A stretch of 22,835 nucleotides of DNA from an uncultured bacterium (GCA_905214265.1 CAJMLQ010000040.1:1-22835); one strand, 5' to 3'; counted from the stretch's first letter, positions 6,691-15,521 are shown. The notes: generated from the letters alone by a model not told the origin. Program-made: numbers and translations.

Positions 6691-6793
6691 GATGGTTCTC
6701 CTAACGTCAGATTTTACGGATCGTTTCCTCCATTCTTGAGATTTTGTATCAATCAGACCGGCAGTTTTCTCTTTTGTATCTGCCACCTCCTCC

Positions 6794-6823
6794 AGTATAC
6801 CATATACGATGTGGGAAATCCAA
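6794..6823 (-). promoter_or_regulatory. Probable promoter of the ABC / surface-protein operon
   Basis: On the minus strand TTGGAT (6818-6823) and TATACT (6794-6799) are spaced by 18 bases. Transcription would start near 6787, giving a leader of about 97 bases before the ATG at 6690. Confidence 0.45.
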
Positions 6824-6958
6824 TGAAAATCCGGTTACAAACCTTAAAATTCCCTTAACCGTTTGGTCACTTATTGGGTGTAAAAAAACTGGAAAACTGT
6901 TGCGCCTGCACAAATACTTTTTTAAGTTTTAAAAAAATCTTCCAATCCAACTCAAAGT

Positions 6959-8332
6959 CTACCGCATCAGCTTTTTCAGTAGGTCTAATTTTCCGCGATA
7001 TGGCGGATACCGCACCGGCAGATCCAGCCAGGTTCCCCTTTTCAACACAGGCTTCAGGTGGGTAAACGTGTCGAAGCCCGCCTTTCCGTGACAGCTGCCC
7101 ATTCCTGACTCCCCAACGCCGCCGAAAGGCAGGTTGTGGGACGTGAGATGGACGATGGTGTCGTTAAGACAGCCGCCTCCAAAGCTCACCTCCCGGAAAA
7201 TCCGGCGGCTCAACACCCGGTCCCGGGTGAACAGATAAAGAGCCAGCGGCTTGGGACGGTCCAGGACGAACTCCAAGACTTCTTGGATATCCCGGTACGG
7301 AATGACCGGCAGCAGCGGCCCGAAAATCTCCTCCTGCATCACCGGGCTGTCCGGGGCAGGGCTGTCCAGTGCGGCCAGGGAAATCTGGAGACGTCCCGGA
7401 TCCTTTTCCCCGCCGAAAAGGACCCGCTGCCCCTCCATCAACCTGGAGAGTCGGTCAAAATGCTTTCGGCTGACGATGTGGGGATAATCCTCCCCGCCGA
7501 TCATCCCATCGGGATATAGGCGTTCCGTCTGCTTCTCCAGCTCCCGGAGGAAGTCCTCCCTCACGGTTTCCTGCACAAAGAGATAATCCGGCGCAACACA
7601 GGTCTGACCGGCATTCAGGCATTTTCCCCAAGCGATCCGCCGCGCCGCTAGGGTAAGATCTGCCGTTTTGTCTACGATACAAGGGCTTTTTCCGCCCAGC
7701 TCCAGCGTCACCGGCGTAAGGTTCCTAGCCGCGGCTGCCATGACGATCCGCCCGACCCGCGGGCTGCCTGTAAAGAAGATATGATCAAAGGGCAGGGACA
7801 GCAGCCGTGTGTTCGATTCAACAGACCCGAGCCGTGCCGCGATATATTTTTCCGGATACAGATTTCCCATCATTTCCGCCAACACGGCCGACGTCCGCGG
7901 CGCATCCTCCGGCAGGACCAGCACCGCACAGTTTCCCGCTGCGATGGCGGAAACCAGCGGCGCCAGGATCAGCTGCACCGGATAATTCCAGGGGGCCAGA
8001 ATCAGCGTGCAGCCTTTCGGCTCCGGAATCAGCGCCCCGGAGGAGGGAAATTGTGTCAGCGGCCCGGCGATCCGGCGAATTTTCGTCCATTTTCGCAGAC
8101 AGCGGCAGGCGGTGCGGATCTCTTCCCGAATCAGCCCGATCTCGGTCGCATAGCCTTCAAAAGGGCTTTTTCCCAAATCCGCCGTCAGCGCGTCCAGCAG
8201 AGCCCGTTCCCAGCGTTCTAAACCGTTCAGCAGCTTTTTGAGCTGTTCCTTCCGGAAAAGCAGCTCTCGGGTCTCTCCACTGCGGAAATACGCCCGCTGC
8301 TGCGCAAACAGCATCTCCTCATTCGACTTCAT
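6959..8332 (-). CDS. NAD(P)-dependent aldehyde dehydrogenase, class-3 / fatty-aldehyde type
   Basis: The 457-residue enzyme would oxidise an aldehyde to its carboxylate. Features in order are ILAPWNYPVQLILAPLVSAI (cofactor domain entry), FFTGSPRVGR, LELGGKSPCIV with the general base Glu near 211, and NAGQTCVAPDY with the catalytic Cys near 245. Near the end come MQEEIFGPLLPV and LPFGGVGESGMG. The short N-terminus and the PWNYP motif are typical of class-3 (AldH3/YwdH-like) enzymes of about 455 residues. It has its own promoter (8356-8384) directly after the terminator of the phosphate genes, so it is probably monocistronic. No clear terminator follows, only an A/T-rich stretch near 6920-6945. 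Substrate cannot be told from the sequence. Confidence 0.92.
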   Translation of the reverse strand: MKSNEEMLFAQQRAYFRSGETRELLFRKEQLKKLLNGLERWERALLDALTADLGKSPFEGYATEIGLIREEIRTACRCLRKWTKIRRIAGPLTQFPSSGALIPEPKGCTLILAPWNYPVQLILAPLVSAIAAGNCAVLVLPEDAPRTSAVLAEMMGNLYPEKYIAARLGSVESNTRLLSLPFDHIFFTGSPRVGRIVMAAAARNLTPVTLELGGKSPCIVDKTADLTLAARRIAWGKCLNAGQTCVAPDYLFVQETVREDFLRELEKQTERLYPDGMIGGEDYPHIVSRKHFDRLSRLMEGQRVLFGGEKDPGRLQISLAALDSPAPDSPVMQEEIFGPLLPVIPYRDIQEVLEFVLDRPKPLALYLFTRDRVLSRRIFREVSFGGGCLNDTIVHLTSHNLPFGGVGESGMGSCHGKAGFDTFTHLKPVLKRGTWLDLPVRYPPYRGKLDLLKKLMR

Positions 8333-8355
8333 TGTGATTCCCCCATTCTCTTCTT

Positions 8356-8384
8356 ACAATACCGGAAAGGCCTGAAACTGTCAA
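8356..8384 (-). promoter_or_regulatory. Sigma-A-type promoter of the aldehyde dehydrogenase gene
   Basis: A perfect -35 TTGACA (8379-8384) and -10 TATTGT (8356-8361) are separated by 17 bases on the minus strand, 23 bases before the start codon. The -35 box directly abuts the terminator stem that begins at 8385. Confidence 0.7.
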
Positions 8385-8422
8385 GCAACCCCTCCCGGAA
8401 GAATCTTTCCGGGAGGGGTTGC
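8385..8422 (-). terminator. Terminator of the pit-DUF47 operon
   Basis: A perfect 16-bp stem (8385-8400 with 8407-8422, 6-base loop) begins 2 bases after the DUF47 stop codon. The T-tract after it is weak (TTGACAGTTT), but stem strength and position support termination. Confidence 0.7.
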
Positions 8423-8424
8423 TT

Positions 8425-9048
8425 TCAGGTGTTTTTCATGATGACGCTCTCGACCACGTTGGCGACATGTTCGCAGGCATCGCAGCAGGATTCGAGCCGG
8501 TCGAAAATCTCCGTCCAGGAGACCGTTTCGATCGGATCCTGACAGTTCAGGTAAAGGCTCCGCACCGCTTCGGTATAAAGGCGGTCCCCCACCTCCTCCA
8601 GGCGGTTGATCTCCACGATGCTGTCGTGGATCGTCGTGGATTTTCGAAAATTTTGAAAGTCCTCCATGGTTTTTTTCAGCGCGTTGCAGCACTGGACGAT
8701 GACGTCGACGAAATCCAGCGCCTCGGGACGGATCACCTGGATGTTGTACATGTAGATTCCCATCAGCACATCCTCGATGCTGTCGGTAACGTTATCGATT
8801 TCCTGCCCCAGCTCAATGATGTCCTCTCGCTCAATGGGAGAGATAAATTCCCGGGCCAGCCGGTTCATCATATCGTGCTTACCCATATCCGCAGCATGTT
8901 CAATGCCGTGGAGATTCGTCATCATTTCAGCCAGCCCCTGGTGGTCGAACCTCTTCAGCGAGGTATCCAGAATCTCCGCAGACTGGCAGGAGTAATCGAC
9001 CAGTTGAACGAATGCTTCAAAGTAATTAAAATCGCGCTTGCTTCCCAT
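8425..9048 (-). CDS. DUF47 / PhoU-like partner of the Pit phosphate transporter
   Basis: The 207-residue protein is almost entirely helical and matches the DUF47 (TIGR00153, PhoU-like) family. Examples are FNYFEAFVQLVDYSCQSAEI, HGIEHAADMGKHDMMNRLAR, EREDIIELGQEIDNVTDSIE and the final EHVANVVESVIMKNT. The paired E..D/H..D pattern in two three-helix bundles is the metal-binding feature of PhoU-like proteins. These cytoplasmic proteins are encoded next to Pit transporters and are thought to control their activity. The gene lies 36 bases after pit on the same strand, with an AAAGGAG ribosome binding site 7 bases before its ATG. Length is normal for the family. Confidence 0.92.
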   Translation of the reverse strand: MGSKRDFNYFEAFVQLVDYSCQSAEILDTSLKRFDHQGLAEMMTNLHGIEHAADMGKHDMMNRLAREFISPIEREDIIELGQEIDNVTDSIEDVLMGIYMYNIQVIRPEALDFVDVIVQCCNALKKTMEDFQNFRKSTTIHDSIVEINRLEEVGDRLYTEAVRSLYLNCQDPIETVSWTEIFDRLESCCDACEHVANVVESVIMKNT

Positions 9049-9084
9049 AGCTGCTCTCCTTTGCTTTCCATTGATTTCCTGTAT

Positions 9085-10137
9085 TTAAAAAATCCAGATA
9101 AACAGCTTGGCCATCAAATATCCGATCAAGCCGCAGCCTGGGAACGTCAGCACCCAGGTCAGTATCATTTCCTTGACAGTCCCCCAATTGACGGAGGAAA
9201 GACGCTTGGATGCTCCGACGCCCATGATTGCCGTGGTTTTGGTGTGCGTCGTGCTGACCGGAACACCGGTCAGGGAGGAAAACAGCATGCATCCTGCAGC
9301 GGCTAGGTCCGCAGAGAAACCCTGATAGGTCTCCAGCTTGACCATATCCATTCCCACTGCCTTGATGATCCGGTAGCCGCCGATGGAGGTACCCAACGCC
9401 ATGACCGCCGAGCACAGCACCATGAGCCAGATGGGAATTTCAAAGTTGGAGGCGTTGGGGTTTCCGTTGGCCAGGGCGATCCCCAGCAGAAAAACGCCCA
9501 TGAATTTCTGCCCGTCTTGCGCGCCGTGCATAAAGGCTGTGGCAGCACCTCCGGCGATCTGCGCGCCGCGGAAAAAGCGGGAGGTCCGCCTCCGGTCCAT
9601 TCTACGGCAGACAAACTCCACTCCTTTGGTCACAACGAAGCCGCTTCCAAAGCCTAGTACCGTCGAAAGCAGCAGCCCGTACAGCACCTTGATCCATTCG
9701 CCGCCGTTGATGCCGGAAAGGCCTCCCTGCAGCGCGATCGCCGCTCCGGAGATTCCGGCGATCAGCGCATGGCTCTCGCTGGTGGGGATTCCGAAGACCC
9801 ACGCCGCCGTCGCCCAGGCGACGATGGCAAACAGCGCCGCACAGAGGGCAGTCAACGCCTGCTGGCTGTCTCCGCCGAAATCCACCATGTTGTAAATCGT
9901 CATCGCTACCGTACTGTTGATGACCGTCATCAGCAGCACGCCGAAAAAGTTAAACACAGCCGCCATGAGGATCGCACGCCGCGGGCTGATGGCGCGGGTC
10001 GAAACACAAGTTGCAATGGCATTTGGCGCATCTGTCCAGCCGTTCACCAAAATGACGCCCAGCGTCAGAAGCACGGTAACAGCCAATGCGGGATTATGCA
10101 TCAGCTGGCTGAGGAACTCGGACAATCCGATGGTCAT
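9085..10137 (-). CDS. pit: PiT-family inorganic phosphate transporter
   Basis: The 350-residue membrane protein has the two PHO4-family signature repeats in inverted halves: GWTDAPNAIATCVSTRAISP near the N-terminus and GVPVSTTHTKTTAIMGVGAS near the C-terminus. About ten membrane segments surround them, and IPTSESHALIAGISGAAIAL is another family hallmark. It would import phosphate, probably as a metal-phosphate complex or with a cation. The ATG at 10137 is chosen because AGGAGG lies 6 bases upstream and homology begins right after it. An upstream GTG at 10185 would add 16 non-homologous residues. It forms an operon with the DUF47 regulator and faces the DUF368 gene across a shared intergenic region. 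Confidence 0.93.
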   Translation of the reverse strand: MTIGLSEFLSQLMHNPALAVTVLLTLGVILVNGWTDAPNAIATCVSTRAISPRRAILMAAVFNFFGVLLMTVINSTVAMTIYNMVDFGGDSQQALTALCAALFAIVAWATAAWVFGIPTSESHALIAGISGAAIALQGGLSGINGGEWIKVLYGLLLSTVLGFGSGFVVTKGVEFVCRRMDRRRTSRFFRGAQIAGGAATAFMHGAQDGQKFMGVFLLGIALANGNPNASNFEIPIWLMVLCSAVMALGTSIGGYRIIKAVGMDMVKLETYQGFSADLAAAGCMLFSSLTGVPVSTTHTKTTAIMGVGASKRLSSVNWGTVKEMILTWVLTFPGCGLIGYLMAKLFIWIF

Positions 10138-10215
10138 AAATTTCCTCCTGTCATAAGTTGAAACCTGCTGCGGCAGGACTTCCACTTTTTTCCGCAGACA
10201 CGGTTTTACTCTTCC

Positions 10216-10244
10216 ATGCTACCATATTTCTACGCTTTCCGCAA
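10216..10244 (-). promoter_or_regulatory. Possible promoter of the pit operon
   Basis: On the minus strand TTGCGG (10239-10244) and TAGCAT (10216-10221) have a 17-base spacer, about 80 bases before the pit ATG. Both boxes are only moderate matches. No clear Pho-box repeat array was recognised nearby. Confidence 0.3.
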
Positions 10245-10284
10245 GAAAGACACAATTATTTTACCCAAACTTTACATTGCTTCC

Positions 10285-10313
10285 TTGGCATTCCCCAAAA
10301 AATCATGTATAAT
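10285..10313 (+). promoter_or_regulatory. Sigma-A-type promoter of the DUF368/popT gene
   Basis: TTGGCA (10285-10290) and a perfect TATAAT (10308-10313) are separated by 17 bases, giving a leader of about 70 bases. The leader contains a GC-rich hairpin, CCGCC (10346-10350) with GGCGG (10358-10362). The GGAGG motif (10373-10377) is 15 bases from the ATG, which is further than usual. Confidence 0.75.
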
Positions 10314-10392
10314 AAAAATACTGTGCATTCAATGAACGTGTGAAACCGCCTGATTCCGGCGGGCACAAAAACGGAGGCTAGAGCGATCCGCT

Positions 10393-11199
10393 ATGAAAAA
10401 ACATCTCCTGAACGTCCTCAAGGGATTAATTATCGGCGCATCCATGCTGATACCCGGCGTCAGCGGCGGCACGATGGCGATTATCCTCAACACTTATGAC
10501 GACCTCCTCGCCGCAGTCAGCCACTTTTTCAAAAACCCCCAAAAACACGGCCTTCTGCTGGCTACCTTCGGCGGCGGTGGCCTTCTCGGCGTTTTTCTGT
10601 TTTCCAAGGTGATTTTGACGGTCACGGAACGATTTCGCTTTCCGATGATGTTTCTGTTTCTGGGAGCGATCCTCGGCGGGATCCCGGCAATATGGAAAAA
10701 AGCGGATATCCGCACTTTCCGGCCCTACCAGCTCCTCTACCCTCTTTTGGGAATCGCGATTGTCGTCGGGCTTTCCTTCGCACCCAACTCTCTTTTCAAT
10801 GCCGTCAGCGGGAGTCCCCTTTTCCTCTTCATGCTGATCTTAGCCGGTGTTTTGGCGGCAGTGGCTTTGATTCTCCCCGGTATCAGTATCTCCTACATGC
10901 TGCTGGTTCTCGGCCTGTACGAACCGACGATGACCGCGATCCATGAACTTCAGTTTTCGTTTCTGCTCCCCATGGGCATTGGGCTGATCGCCGGAACGCT
11001 GCTGATGGTCAAGGCTTTGGAAAAAGCGATGACTTCGTACCCCCAGATTACGTATCCCATCATCATCGGGTTCTTATTGGGCTCGCTGCCCGCCGTGTTC
11101 CCGGGTATCCCGACGGGAATCCAGTGGCTGATCTGCCCGCTTACCCTGGCGGCCGGATTTTCCGCCGTCTGCTTCCTTTCCCACGTTTCGGCGGACTGA
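10393..11199 (+). CDS. popT: DUF368 membrane protein, PopT-type undecaprenyl phosphate translocase
   Basis: The 268-residue protein is a DUF368 family member. The hallmark GASMLIPGVSGGTMAIILNT occurs near the N-terminus. A related second copy, LILPGISISYMLLVLGLYEP, occurs near residue 160, consistent with a two-fold pseudo-symmetric membrane fold. About eight hydrophobic segments are present. DUF368 proteins (PopT) and DedA proteins (UptA) have been reported as recycling flippases returning undecaprenyl phosphate across the membrane for cell-wall synthesis; function here is by family only. The start is the only in-frame candidate near the weakly spaced GGAGG. It is divergent from the phosphate transporter operon, and a 22-bp terminator hairpin follows about 80 bases downstream. 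Confidence 0.85.
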   Translation: MKKHLLNVLKGLIIGASMLIPGVSGGTMAIILNTYDDLLAAVSHFFKNPQKHGLLLATFGGGGLLGVFLFSKVILTVTERFRFPMMFLFLGAILGGIPAIWKKADIRTFRPYQLLYPLLGIAIVVGLSFAPNSLFNAVSGSPLFLFMLILAGVLAAVALILPGISISYMLLVLGLYEPTMTAIHELQFSFLLPMGIGLIAGTLLMVKALEKAMTSYPQITYPIIIGFLLGSLPAVFPGIPTGIQWLICPLTLAAGFSAVCFLSHVSAD

Positions 11200-11281
11200 A
11201 TTTTGCCGGATCGGCACGTACCGCGAAGCCCCGCCAGCCAGAAACGGAAATCCTGCAAGCCACAAAAAGTCCCGATAGGAC

Positions 11282-11331
11282 AACCAGCCAAGGACGGCAT
11301 AGCTTGTTTGCTATGCTGTCCTTGGCTGGTT
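11282..11331 (+). terminator. Very strong terminator-like hairpin after popT
   Basis: A 22-bp stem with one G-U pair (11282-11303 with 11310-11331, loop TTGTTT) lies 82 bases after the popT stop. It is followed by only a short TTTT. Its length and near-perfect pairing are striking; it may also stop leftward transcription. Confidence 0.7.
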
Positions 11332-11484
11332 TTGAACTATATGATAGTATTCTTCGATAACCCGTGCAAAATCAGATGTACCAATGAAGTTATAATTTCC
11401 CGTGTCTTAGATTTCCGTCAACATAGGAACCCGTAACGGACTCCATATATCATACATCAATGCCGTGCGAATTTACCATCTGTA
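11332..11484. other. Intergenic stretch with traces of decayed coding sequence
   Basis: No intact gene is visible. On the minus strand a protein-like stretch NYNFIGTSDFARVIEEYY (about 11396-11343) runs into the hairpin. An out-of-frame piece, TGSYVDGNLRHG, lies just upstream, and a stop plus a frame change separate them. This looks like the eroded C-terminal end of a gene whose family I do not recognise. Confidence 0.3.
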
Positions 11485-12183
11485 TCATAGAGTCTCAAGA
11501 ATTCCCGGATGAACCGTTAAGTCGATTTTTCTGAAATGATCTCTCGCATCAAAGAACCAGCATTTTGCATCTGGCCGTGCCGGTGAGATAAGTAGGTACC
11601 ATTTTCCATCAGAGCAACAAATCGCCGCGTCATTTTCACAGGCAATGCCTGAAATGCTGCGTGTAGGAATATCCAGGGTAAATTGCTGCCAATAGTCACT
11701 CTCGTAATGGGGACAGTTGCAATATGGTAGAATTCCTACACCATGGATAAATTCCATAGCATTTCTGGGACCGCAATCATCATAGCCTTCCTGAAACCAG
11801 CACATAGCTCCCGAAGAGGTACCGAACAAAACCTTGCCTTGGTCGTACGCCTCCCGCAGATACCCAATCGCATTGCTTTCGCGCCACATATCCATGCAGT
11901 ATCCCAAATTTCCGCCTGGGACATGGATGATGTCTGCCCATCTGATCTTCCGGGCGACTTCTTCTTCCGTCGGGCGGCACCAAGGGGATAGGAACAATTG
12001 ATCCACGTGACAGCCGTACTTAACAAAACAGCTCAGCCGTCCACTCCTGTGCTCATCCAACCCGGTCGTTGGGATTTGCAAAAAATTTGGCTTCTCTTTT
12101 CCAATAATCCCCAAAATATGTTCTGCCAGAAAAAACTCTTCTCTTCCCTCAAAGCCGCCCCCGATTGCAATAACCGTACCCAT
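11485..12183 (-). CDS. Peptidase S51 family protein (peptidase E / class I glutamine amidotransferase-like)
   Basis: The 232-residue protein begins MGTVIAIGGGFEGREEF, as peptidase E-like proteins do. It has the IIHVPGGNLGYC motif near 86-96 and the nucleophile elbow GTSSGAMCW, with the likely catalytic Ser at 124. Family members are cytoplasmic serine peptidases acting on Asp-X dipeptides, cyanophycin fragments or similar. The ATG at 12183 is preferred over one 18 bases upstream because AGGAG lies 7 bases before it and homology starts there. The gene follows the broken beta-galactosidase gene on the same strand by about 70 bases. Its reading frame appears intact, although both sides have decayed sequence. 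Substrate unknown. Confidence 0.82.
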   Translation of the reverse strand: MGTVIAIGGGFEGREEFFLAEHILGIIGKEKPNFLQIPTTGLDEHRSGRLSCFVKYGCHVDQLFLSPWCRPTEEEVARKIRWADIIHVPGGNLGYCMDMWRESNAIGYLREAYDQGKVLFGTSSGAMCWFQEGYDDCGPRNAMEFIHGVGILPYCNCPHYESDYWQQFTLDIPTRSISGIACENDAAICCSDGKWYLLISPARPDAKCWFFDARDHFRKIDLTVHPGILETL

Positions 12184-12253
12184 CCTTCGTCTCCTTTCCA
12201 ATTGCTAACGTATCATTTTGCCTTGCCTGGCTGTTCACAACTCCAATGTTCCA

Positions 12254-14227
12254 TCAGCTTTTGCAAAACGGCTTGATCCTGAAGCCAAATTGAATCGTCT
12301 TTTCATCAATTCGACGCAGATCACGTTCAGGATCGTTGTGGTATATTGCCTCGCTGATGCCGGTCATACGCCAATCGAGACTGACTACGGTATCATTTAG
12401 CGGTTTGAGCTCGAAATCATGCATTGTGTCCTCAAGCATTTCAGCAGTGAAATGCTGCGCATTGAAACTAAAATGCTCCATGCCATACGGTTCAAAGCGC
12501 AGGCCGGCCTTCTCCCCTGCAATCTCCGCAAAGCGCGTGCCATAGTGGGCCCCATTCTCCTGCGGGCGGATATAATGCTCAAAGTTCTCTGTAGCCGTCG
12601 TCTTCCAAAGTCCGAGACGCTGCGAGTGATATCGATCAACATAACTTTCACGCGGACCGTAGCCAAAAAAGCATATGTATTCGTATTCCTTTGGCATAAA
12701 GAGCCGATACCCCACCCTGGGCAGGATCGGGCACTCATCAATTACCTTACCGTCAAAGGAGATTGTTACACAACCATCGGACGTAAAAGTATATTTCACG
12801 TCTGCATGTATTACGGGAGGGCATGACGGACCGCCGACAGATATCTCTGTATCAATCATAACATTGCCGTCTGTACAGGTAACGTTACAACTATATGTCT
12901 TCTGCTTTGCATAGCGGAAATTTTTCAGCTTCCATATATCCGCTGATCCATGATTGTAGCAGGTGGAGCGCCAAATCTGTGGCTCCACAGGTGCACTGAG
13001 AAGCTGTTCGCCAGCGCAGCTCACAGACGATATTCTGCCGTAGGGCTTATCAAATCGATACTGCACATTTCCAGCCGTGATGACGGCAAACCGGCCAGTA
13101 TCGTCCAGTTGGATCGTACCCTCAGACGTTGGCGGTGCGGAGACATAATCCTTGAGTATAAATTGTTCAAAACCTGTCTCAAAGCCCTTCTCTGCCCAGG
13201 GCGTATCGATCAGAGAAACGAAACTCAGCGTGAGCAGGCAGGAGGCATACGATCCTATCTGATCCGGATCAAAAAGTTTCATAGTTGTTTTCCCCTGGGC
13301 AGGCGTGCACAGTGCGCCCGTTGATCCCTCCATCCTGACTTTTCCGCAGTCTGAGAGCGTCCAGTGTATCTCAGTATCGTCCAGCGGCATGAATCGCCTG
13401 CGGCTGGTAACGGTCACGCTGCCGTCGCCGTTGTATTGTGCCGTATACTGCTGATATACGCGTTTCATATCAAAATACCCGGGACGCCGCCGGCGGTCGG
13501 GGTATACCAGACCGTCCACACAGCCGTATGCACTGTTTGGGAAATCACCGAAGTCCCCTCCATAACAGTAGCGCACGCCGCCGTCCCCATCGGACGCATC
13601 CACGGCATGGTCGCACCACTCCCATATACAGCCGCCAAAGTGGTTGTCGTACGCCTCAACAAGCTTCCAGAACGGATAGACGTCCCCAGTGCTCATTGAG
13701 CAGACATACTCGCACATATAGAACGGTTTGGCGTATTCCTTATTGTTGAGATATTCCTCAATATAGTCCGTACCTGCGTACATGCGGCTTTCCACATCGG
13801 AGATATCGGCAAAGTTTTCGCCCTTCGGAATCGCCTGAAACTCGAGGTGTGAGTTCTCATAGTGGATAAGCGCACGCTCATCCCGCGAGCGGATATACTG
13901 AGCCATGGCGCGATGATTAACCCCCACTCCAGATTCGTTGCCAAGCGACCACAACACAACACATCCATGATTCTTGTCGCGCTCAAAAAGCCTCTTGGCT
14001 CTATCGACATAAGCTTCGCGCCACTCAGGAACTGAGGACAGCTGTGACCAACGTCCCCAATCCCATTTGTCCCTGCTGTCATAGCCCATCCCATGGGTTT
14101 CCAGATCGGCTTCATCGGTAAGCATGATGCCATACTTATCGCATAACTCCACAAAACGGGGGTCGTTCGGATAGTGCGAGGTACGTATCATATTGCAGTC
14201 TGCGCGCTTTATAAGATATATACCGCC
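12254..14227 (-). pseudogene. GH2 beta-galactosidase lacking its N-terminal half
   Basis: The frame is open for 645 residues from an ATG at 14191. Homology actually begins about 12 codons earlier, in GGIYLIKRADCN followed by MIRTSHYPNDPRF, which lies in the middle of the TIM barrel of LacZ-type enzymes. The acid/base Glu in LWSLGNESG and the nucleophile Glu in YMCEYVCSM are both present. The later barrel, a linker beta-domain and the Bgal_small domain (VQYRFDKPYG and beyond) follow to the end. Missing are the sugar-binding domain, the Ig-like domain and the first barrel strands, about 350 residues of a roughly 1000-residue enzyme. An upstream TAA (14252-14254) closes the frame and no ribosome binding site precedes the ATG. 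The product could not form a working barrel. Confidence 0.85.
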
Positions 14228-14608
14228 TTTCTGGGAAAGACAACGATAGGGTTATAAATCCTCCGTCGAGTTTCCGCAAAGTTTTATCCAGCATATAACG
14301 TATTTTTCACTACACGCAACCTACCCTGTCGGTAACACAGCAGAGTTCCGATACGATCATCGGGTGGATAATCCCAGTAACGTGAGGCGTCCAATAATAC
14401 GATAAATAAATTTTCTTTATTTATTATACCGTATACTGAATAAAAGTCAACAAATGTAGAATAAACCAAAAAGATTTCCCACAAAGGATATTCTGTGAAA
14501 ATTCCGGAATATCTCCCCTGTTAGCAGAAAAGAAAATATCCAAATTTATTTCTTCTTTTTACTAACCTAATTGACGGCGGCAATCATCCGGAACCTTTTC
14601 CTCGTCTG
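14228..14608. other. Non-coding remnant between broken GH2 gene and yitT
   Basis: No gene can be supported. On the minus strand a strong promoter and palindrome (14402-14450) are followed by a short frame containing DASRYWDYPPDDRIGTLLCY, which ends at 14284. It has protein-like composition but no recognised family. It may be the remains of whatever gene the promoter once served. Between 14228 and 14283 the GH2 homology stops abruptly, which places a deletion or rearrangement junction here. Confidence 0.45.
14402..14450 (-). promoter_or_regulatory. Promoter with overlapping operator-like palindrome
   Basis: On the minus strand TTGACT (14445-14450) and TATAAT (14423-14428) have a 16-base spacer. 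A 9-bp inverted repeat, ATAAATAAA / TTTATTTAT (14402-14424, 5-base centre), covers the end of the -10 box and the likely start site. That is where a repressor would bind. It would drive the direction of the broken beta-galactosidase gene. The palindrome is AT-only, so chance is possible. Confidence 0.5.
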
Positions 14609-15466
14609 CTAATTTACGCCCCGGAACCCCTTGCCGATGATCTCGCTGGTATTAGTAATCATCATGAAGGCGGAAGGATCGACCTCTTTAATTTTCCGGC
14701 GGAGTTGGACAGCCTCATACCGGCGGATAACGGCCAGGACGATATACCGCTTTTCGTGGGTGTAGGCTCCCTGGGCCTCTGCAATGGTGGCACTGTGCTT
14801 AAGCCCGTTGGTGATAAAATCGCAGATAAGCTCCGGCTTTTCGCAAACAATGGTAAAATACTTGCACATGTTGAGGCTTTCAATCACATAATCCACCAGG
14901 AAAGATTTGATGATAAGCCCGAGGACGGAGAACAGCCCGGTTTCCATCCCAAAGGTTAGGCAGCCTGCCAGCGTAATCGTCACGTCGGACAACATCAGCG
15001 CCTTTCCGATGTCAATATGGGAATATTTCCGCAGGATCATGGCCACGATGTCCGTTCCGCCTGTAGATGCATCGATATTGAACAGGATCGCCGCTCCCAC
15101 TGCGGGCAGCATCATCCCGAAGAACAGCTCCAGCAGCGGTTGGGAGGTGAACGGCTGATCCATGGGACAGATCCACTCCAAAACCTGCATCCCGCCGGAC
15201 ATCGCAAGAGAGGCATATGCAGTCCGAAAGCCAAACCCCTTCCCAAAAACTGCGAATCCGATGATCAGTAAAAGCACGTTAATTCCCGTCACAAAGGTAG
15301 CAGGTGATATAGCGCTGGTGTAGTGCCCCAATACAATGGATAGGCCAGATACGCCTCCCGTGGAAAAATGGTTGGGAAATTTAAAGAAATAGATTCCCAC
15401 AACATTCAGCAATACTCCTATATTCAGGATCAAAAAATCCTTGGCCTGTCCCTGCTTCCACTTCAT
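14609..15466 (-). CDS. YitT family membrane protein (DUF161-type segments with DUF2179 domain)
   Basis: From the ATG at 15466 (GGGGG ribosome binding site 8 bases upstream) the product has 285 residues. Five to six membrane segments occupy roughly residues 10-200, with FFKFPNHFSTGGVSGLSIVL and LFNIDASTGGTDIVAMILRK as family hallmarks. A C-terminal soluble DUF2179 domain follows, with KYFTIVCEKPELICDFITNG and FMMITNTSEIIGKGF. Clostridia and Bacilli usually encode several such proteins; their transport or regulatory role is not established. The open frame continues upstream to 15967, but that part is antisense to the next gene and is not part of the protein. No clear terminator is visible after the stop. 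Confidence 0.9.
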   Translation of the reverse strand: MKWKQGQAKDFLILNIGVLLNVVGIYFFKFPNHFSTGGVSGLSIVLGHYTSAISPATFVTGINVLLLIIGFAVFGKGFGFRTAYASLAMSGGMQVLEWICPMDQPFTSQPLLELFFGMMLPAVGAAILFNIDASTGGTDIVAMILRKYSHIDIGKALMLSDVTITLAGCLTFGMETGLFSVLGLIIKSFLVDYVIESLNMCKYFTIVCEKPELICDFITNGLKHSATIAEAQGAYTHEKRYIVLAVIRRYEAVQLRRKIKEVDPSAFMMITNTSEIIGKGFRGVN

Positions 15467-15521
15467 AACAAATCCCCCGCTGTCTTCAAACTTACCGCCG
15501 ACCTTTCCGGCCGCCCTACTT

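Noticed and set aside
6691..6786. N-terminal 32-residue extension of the ABC ATPase from a GTG
   Set aside because: The Shine-Dalgarno would touch the GTG and the predicted transcript starts at about the same base. The ATG at 6690 has a well-spaced AGGAG and begins at the conserved ATPase start.
8419..9306. 295-residue plus-strand frame across the DUF47 and pit genes
   Set aside because: It is antisense to two well-supported genes and has no recognisable domain.
10138..10185. Sixteen-residue N-terminal extension of the phosphate transporter
   Set aside because: The inner ATG has AGGAGG at ideal spacing and coincides with the start of family homology.
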